Shown piece after piece: positions 62,021 to 64,000 of a stretch of 64,000 nucleotides of DNA. A program made the position numbers and the translations under genes. The notes beneath the pieces were generated by a model. The model saw only the letters and a list, made by a program, of their open reading frames with translations, was not told the origin of the DNA and searched no databases. Origin of the DNA: an uncultured Oscillospiraceae bacterium (GTDB lineage Bacteria > Bacillota > Clostridia > Oscillospirales > Acutalibacteraceae); assembly GCA_902465155.1 (NCBI GenBank), contig CABQLY010000001.1, positions 62,001 through 126,000 on the forward strand. Direction: 5' to 3'. Position 1 is the stretch's first letter. Each line of letters opens with the position of its first letter.

Positions 62021-62965
62021 ATGCAGAAAATGACTAATTCTAACATTACAGCTGACAGCATTCCCGAGCTGGGCAAAAAAAGGGACAAAGGCTTTAAGAA
62101 CAACGCGCCGTATTACATTATGCTGGCGCCGTTCTTCCTGCTGTTTGCGCTTTTTACCATTTTGCCGGTTTTAAGCTCGGTCGTTCTAAGCTTTTTTGAT
62201 TTCGACGCCGTATCCTTACCCCGTTTTGCCGGGCTGGATAACTATATGCGCATTTTTGTGCAGGACGATGTTTTTCCCAAGGCGTTAAGTAACACCTTAA
62301 CCCTGGCAATTGTAACCGGCCCAATTGGCTTTTTGCTGGCCTTTATGCTGGCCTGGATGGTAAACGAGTTTGGGCCTAAAACCCGTACCGTGCTTTCGTT
62401 CCTGTTTTATTCCCCCGCACTGGCCGGCAATGTTTACTTTATTTGGCAAATTTTATTTAGTGGTGACTCTTACGGCTACATTAACAGCACGCTGCTTTCC
62501 TTAGGCTTAATTGTAGAGCCGGTGCAGTGGCTGAAAAACGCCAGCTATATGCTGCCCATTATTTGTGTGGTGCAGCTGTGGATGAGTATGGGCGTTACCT
62601 TCCTCTCCAACATTTCCGGTTTGCAGAATGTAAACCCCGAGCTTTACGAGGCCGGCGCAATTGACGGCGTGCGTAACCGTTGGCACGAGCTTTGGTACAT
62701 AACCATTCCTTCTATGAAAAATATTATGATGTTCGGCGTTGTAATGCAAATTCAGTCGGCCTTCTCTATTAGTGCGGTGCCGATTGCGCTGTGCGGCTAC
62801 CCCAGCGTAAACTACGCGGCCGATACCATTGTTTCACTCATTACCGATGTTGGTACTTCCCGTTACGAAATGGGCTATGCTGCCGCACTTTCGGTTATCC
62901 TGTTTATCCTCATGTCCTTAACCAAGGAGCTGCTGGGTAAGCTTGTAAATATGGCGGGGAGGTAA
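62021..62965 (+). CDS. Sugar ABC importer permease, MsmF/LplB-like
   Basis: Encodes 314 residues from the ATG at 62021; another ATG two codons earlier is too close to the AAGGA site. Six membrane segments can be seen. The EAA loop that contacts the ATPase is ELYEAGAIDGVRNRWHELW followed by YITIPSM. The first segment follows APYYIMLAPFFLLFALF. It lies eight bases after the binding protein and five bases before the second permease. Confidence 0.93.
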   Translation: MQKMTNSNITADSIPELGKKRDKGFKNNAPYYIMLAPFFLLFALFTILPVLSSVVLSFFDFDAVSLPRFAGLDNYMRIFVQDDVFPKALSNTLTLAIVTGPIGFLLAFMLAWMVNEFGPKTRTVLSFLFYSPALAGNVYFIWQILFSGDSYGYINSTLLSLGLIVEPVQWLKNASYMLPIICVVQLWMSMGVTFLSNISGLQNVNPELYEAGAIDGVRNRWHELWYITIPSMKNIMMFGVVMQIQSAFSISAVPIALCGYPSVNYAADTIVSLITDVGTSRYEMGYAAALSVILFILMSLTKELLGKLVNMAGR

Positions 62966-62969
62966 AAAA

Positions 62970-63893
62970 ATGCAGGCTACATCAACCCTATCTAAAAAAG
63001 ATCAAGCCAAAATGCAAAAGCTGCGTTTAAAGGCTTCCCGGCGCGATCAATACAAGCGCTACACCCGCACCCGCGGCGGTAACGCTATTTATACAATCAT
63101 TTTGCTGCTGTTCGGCGCGTTTTCAATCCTGCCAATGATCTACTGCATCATTACTTCCTTTAAACCGCTGGATGAGCTGCTCATCTTTCCCCCTAAGTTT
63201 TATGTGGTAAACCCAACGGTAGAAAGCTACACCACCCTGCCCAGCCTGCTGGATAACTTGGCGGTTCCGCTTTCCCGCTACGCGTTTAACAGCGTGTTTA
63301 TTAGCGTGGTTACAACCTTTTTACATGTTATTGTTGCCTCCATGGCGGCCTATGTTTTAGCCAAGACCGACATTAAAGGCAAAAAGGTTATTTTTGCGCT
63401 GGTTCAGTTCTCGCTGTTGTACAACGCCTATACGCTGGAGGTTCCGCGTTACTTAATCTACTCGGCCTTTAAAATGGTCGATACCTACTGGATCTACATT
63501 TTACCGGCCATTCCGTCGTCCATGGGTGTTTTCCTAATGAAGCAGTTTATGGATACCAATGTTCCCGACGCTTTAATTGAGGCGGCGCGGATCGACGGTG
63601 CCGGCACCGTTCGCACCTTTTGGCAAATTGCAATGCCAATTGTAAAGCCGGCGTGGCTAACCTTAACGCTGTTCTCCTTCCGCGATTTGTGGGCTATTCA
63701 GCCGGGCGGTACCATTTTCAGCGAGCAGCTAAAAACCTTGCCCTTTGCCGCTTCTACCGTGGCAAGCAGCGGTATTACCCGCCAGGGCTGCGCCATGGCC
63801 ATTACCGTTATTATGATGATTCCGCCTATTCTGGTTTACTTAATTTCGCAAAGCAGCGTTACCCAAACCATGAGTAGCTCCGGTATTAAATAA
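62970..63893 (+). CDS. Sugar ABC importer permease, MsmG/YtcP-like
   Basis: Encodes 307 residues with six membrane segments. The EAA loop is ALIEAARIDGAGTVRTFWQI followed by AMPIV. The N-terminal 35 residues are basic and cytoplasmic. With the gene before it, it forms the membrane channel of a carbohydrate importer; the substrate cannot be read from sequence. Confidence 0.93.
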   Translation: MQATSTLSKKDQAKMQKLRLKASRRDQYKRYTRTRGGNAIYTIILLLFGAFSILPMIYCIITSFKPLDELLIFPPKFYVVNPTVESYTTLPSLLDNLAVPLSRYAFNSVFISVVTTFLHVIVASMAAYVLAKTDIKGKKVIFALVQFSLLYNAYTLEVPRYLIYSAFKMVDTYWIYILPAIPSSMGVFLMKQFMDTNVPDALIEAARIDGAGTVRTFWQIAMPIVKPAWLTLTLFSFRDLWAIQPGGTIFSEQLKTLPFAASTVASSGITRQGCAMAITVIMMIPPILVYLISQSSVTQTMSSSGIK

Positions 63894-63913
63894 AGCAGGA
63901 GGAGGATTATTCA

Positions 63914-64000
63914 ATGAAAAAAAGCTTTGCCAAAAGCAGCTTACGCCTATTTGTTTCTCTCCTGCTGGTTTTGCTAACGCTGGTTCCGGTTTGCGGAATA
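63914..64000 (+). CDS. Start of a further secreted protein (runs off the window)
   Basis: Only 29 codons are visible. AGGAGGAGG precedes the ATG at 63914. The sequence MKKSFAKSSLRLFVSLLLVL followed by LTLVPVCGI is a signal peptide. The Cys near the end may or may not belong to a lipobox. It is probably part of the importer operon. Function unknown. Confidence 0.75.
   Translation, partial: MKKSFAKSSLRLFVSLLLVLLTLVPVCGI

Overview
The window reads as a chromosomal segment of an anaerobic, Gram-positive member of the Clostridia, most like the Ruminococcaceae/Oscillospirales of gut or rumen. The grounds are: cohesin and dockerin modules (cellulosome parts), an SPKTG-type sortase signal, the zinc-ribbon form of S14, zinc-lid adenylate kinase, the order map - KOW protein - infA - rpmJ - rpsM, the mutS-mutL-miaA and sepF-ylmH-divIVA-ileS clusters, split transketolase, and a PyrK/PyrD(B) pair. 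No rRNA, tRNA, CRISPR array or classical transposase was recognised.

Layout. 1-5333: the end of feoB, then a two-gene surface operon (a cohesin-dockerin protein and a sortase-anchored cohesin protein with Cys/His repeats), then azlCD. 5444-8142 (minus strand): rarA and glyA. 8441-24165: one long S10-spc-alpha ribosomal supercluster (rpsJ to rplQ) with secY, adk, map, infA and rpoA, opened by a consensus promoter and a 270-base folded leader and closed by a strong terminator. 24212-26097: an ACT-domain protein and a PFL-family (UPF0210) protein. 25963-28621: a candidate inserted cassette of about 2.5 kb, bounded by a 119-base direct repeat of the 3' end of the PFL-family gene. It carries a sigma-factor gene with an in-frame stop, an anti-sigma-like membrane protein and a secreted papain-like protease. 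28788-31385: a dockerin-bearing SGNH hydrolase, its terminator and a 22-bp minisatellite.

31519-52957: a housekeeping stretch: miaB, ylbF-like, mutS, mutL, miaA, a HlyD-like protein, yggS, sepF, ylmH, divIVA, ileS, lspA, rluD, a HAD phosphatase, split transketolase and fhs. A pseudoknotted RNA structure lies between divIVA and ileS. 53454-55176 (minus strand): pyrK-pyrD. 55316-64000: a carbohydrate-facing accessory region. It contains a secreted three-module binding protein with direct-repeat operator candidates and a folded leader, a 33-residue peptide gene, and a sugar ABC importer whose binding protein is fused to two carbohydrate-binding-like modules, with two permeases and the start of another secreted protein.

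How it fits together: cohesin proteins at the left end could dock enzymes such as the dockerin-SGNH hydrolase, and the right-end importer would take up released sugars. These links are inferred from domains and proximity. Most promoters read here share a 17-bp spacer and a TGn extended -10 box. The best candidates for something undescribed are the repeat-bounded sigma/protease cassette, the ileS-upstream RNA, the 33-residue peptide gene and the cohesin protein with Cys/His repeats.
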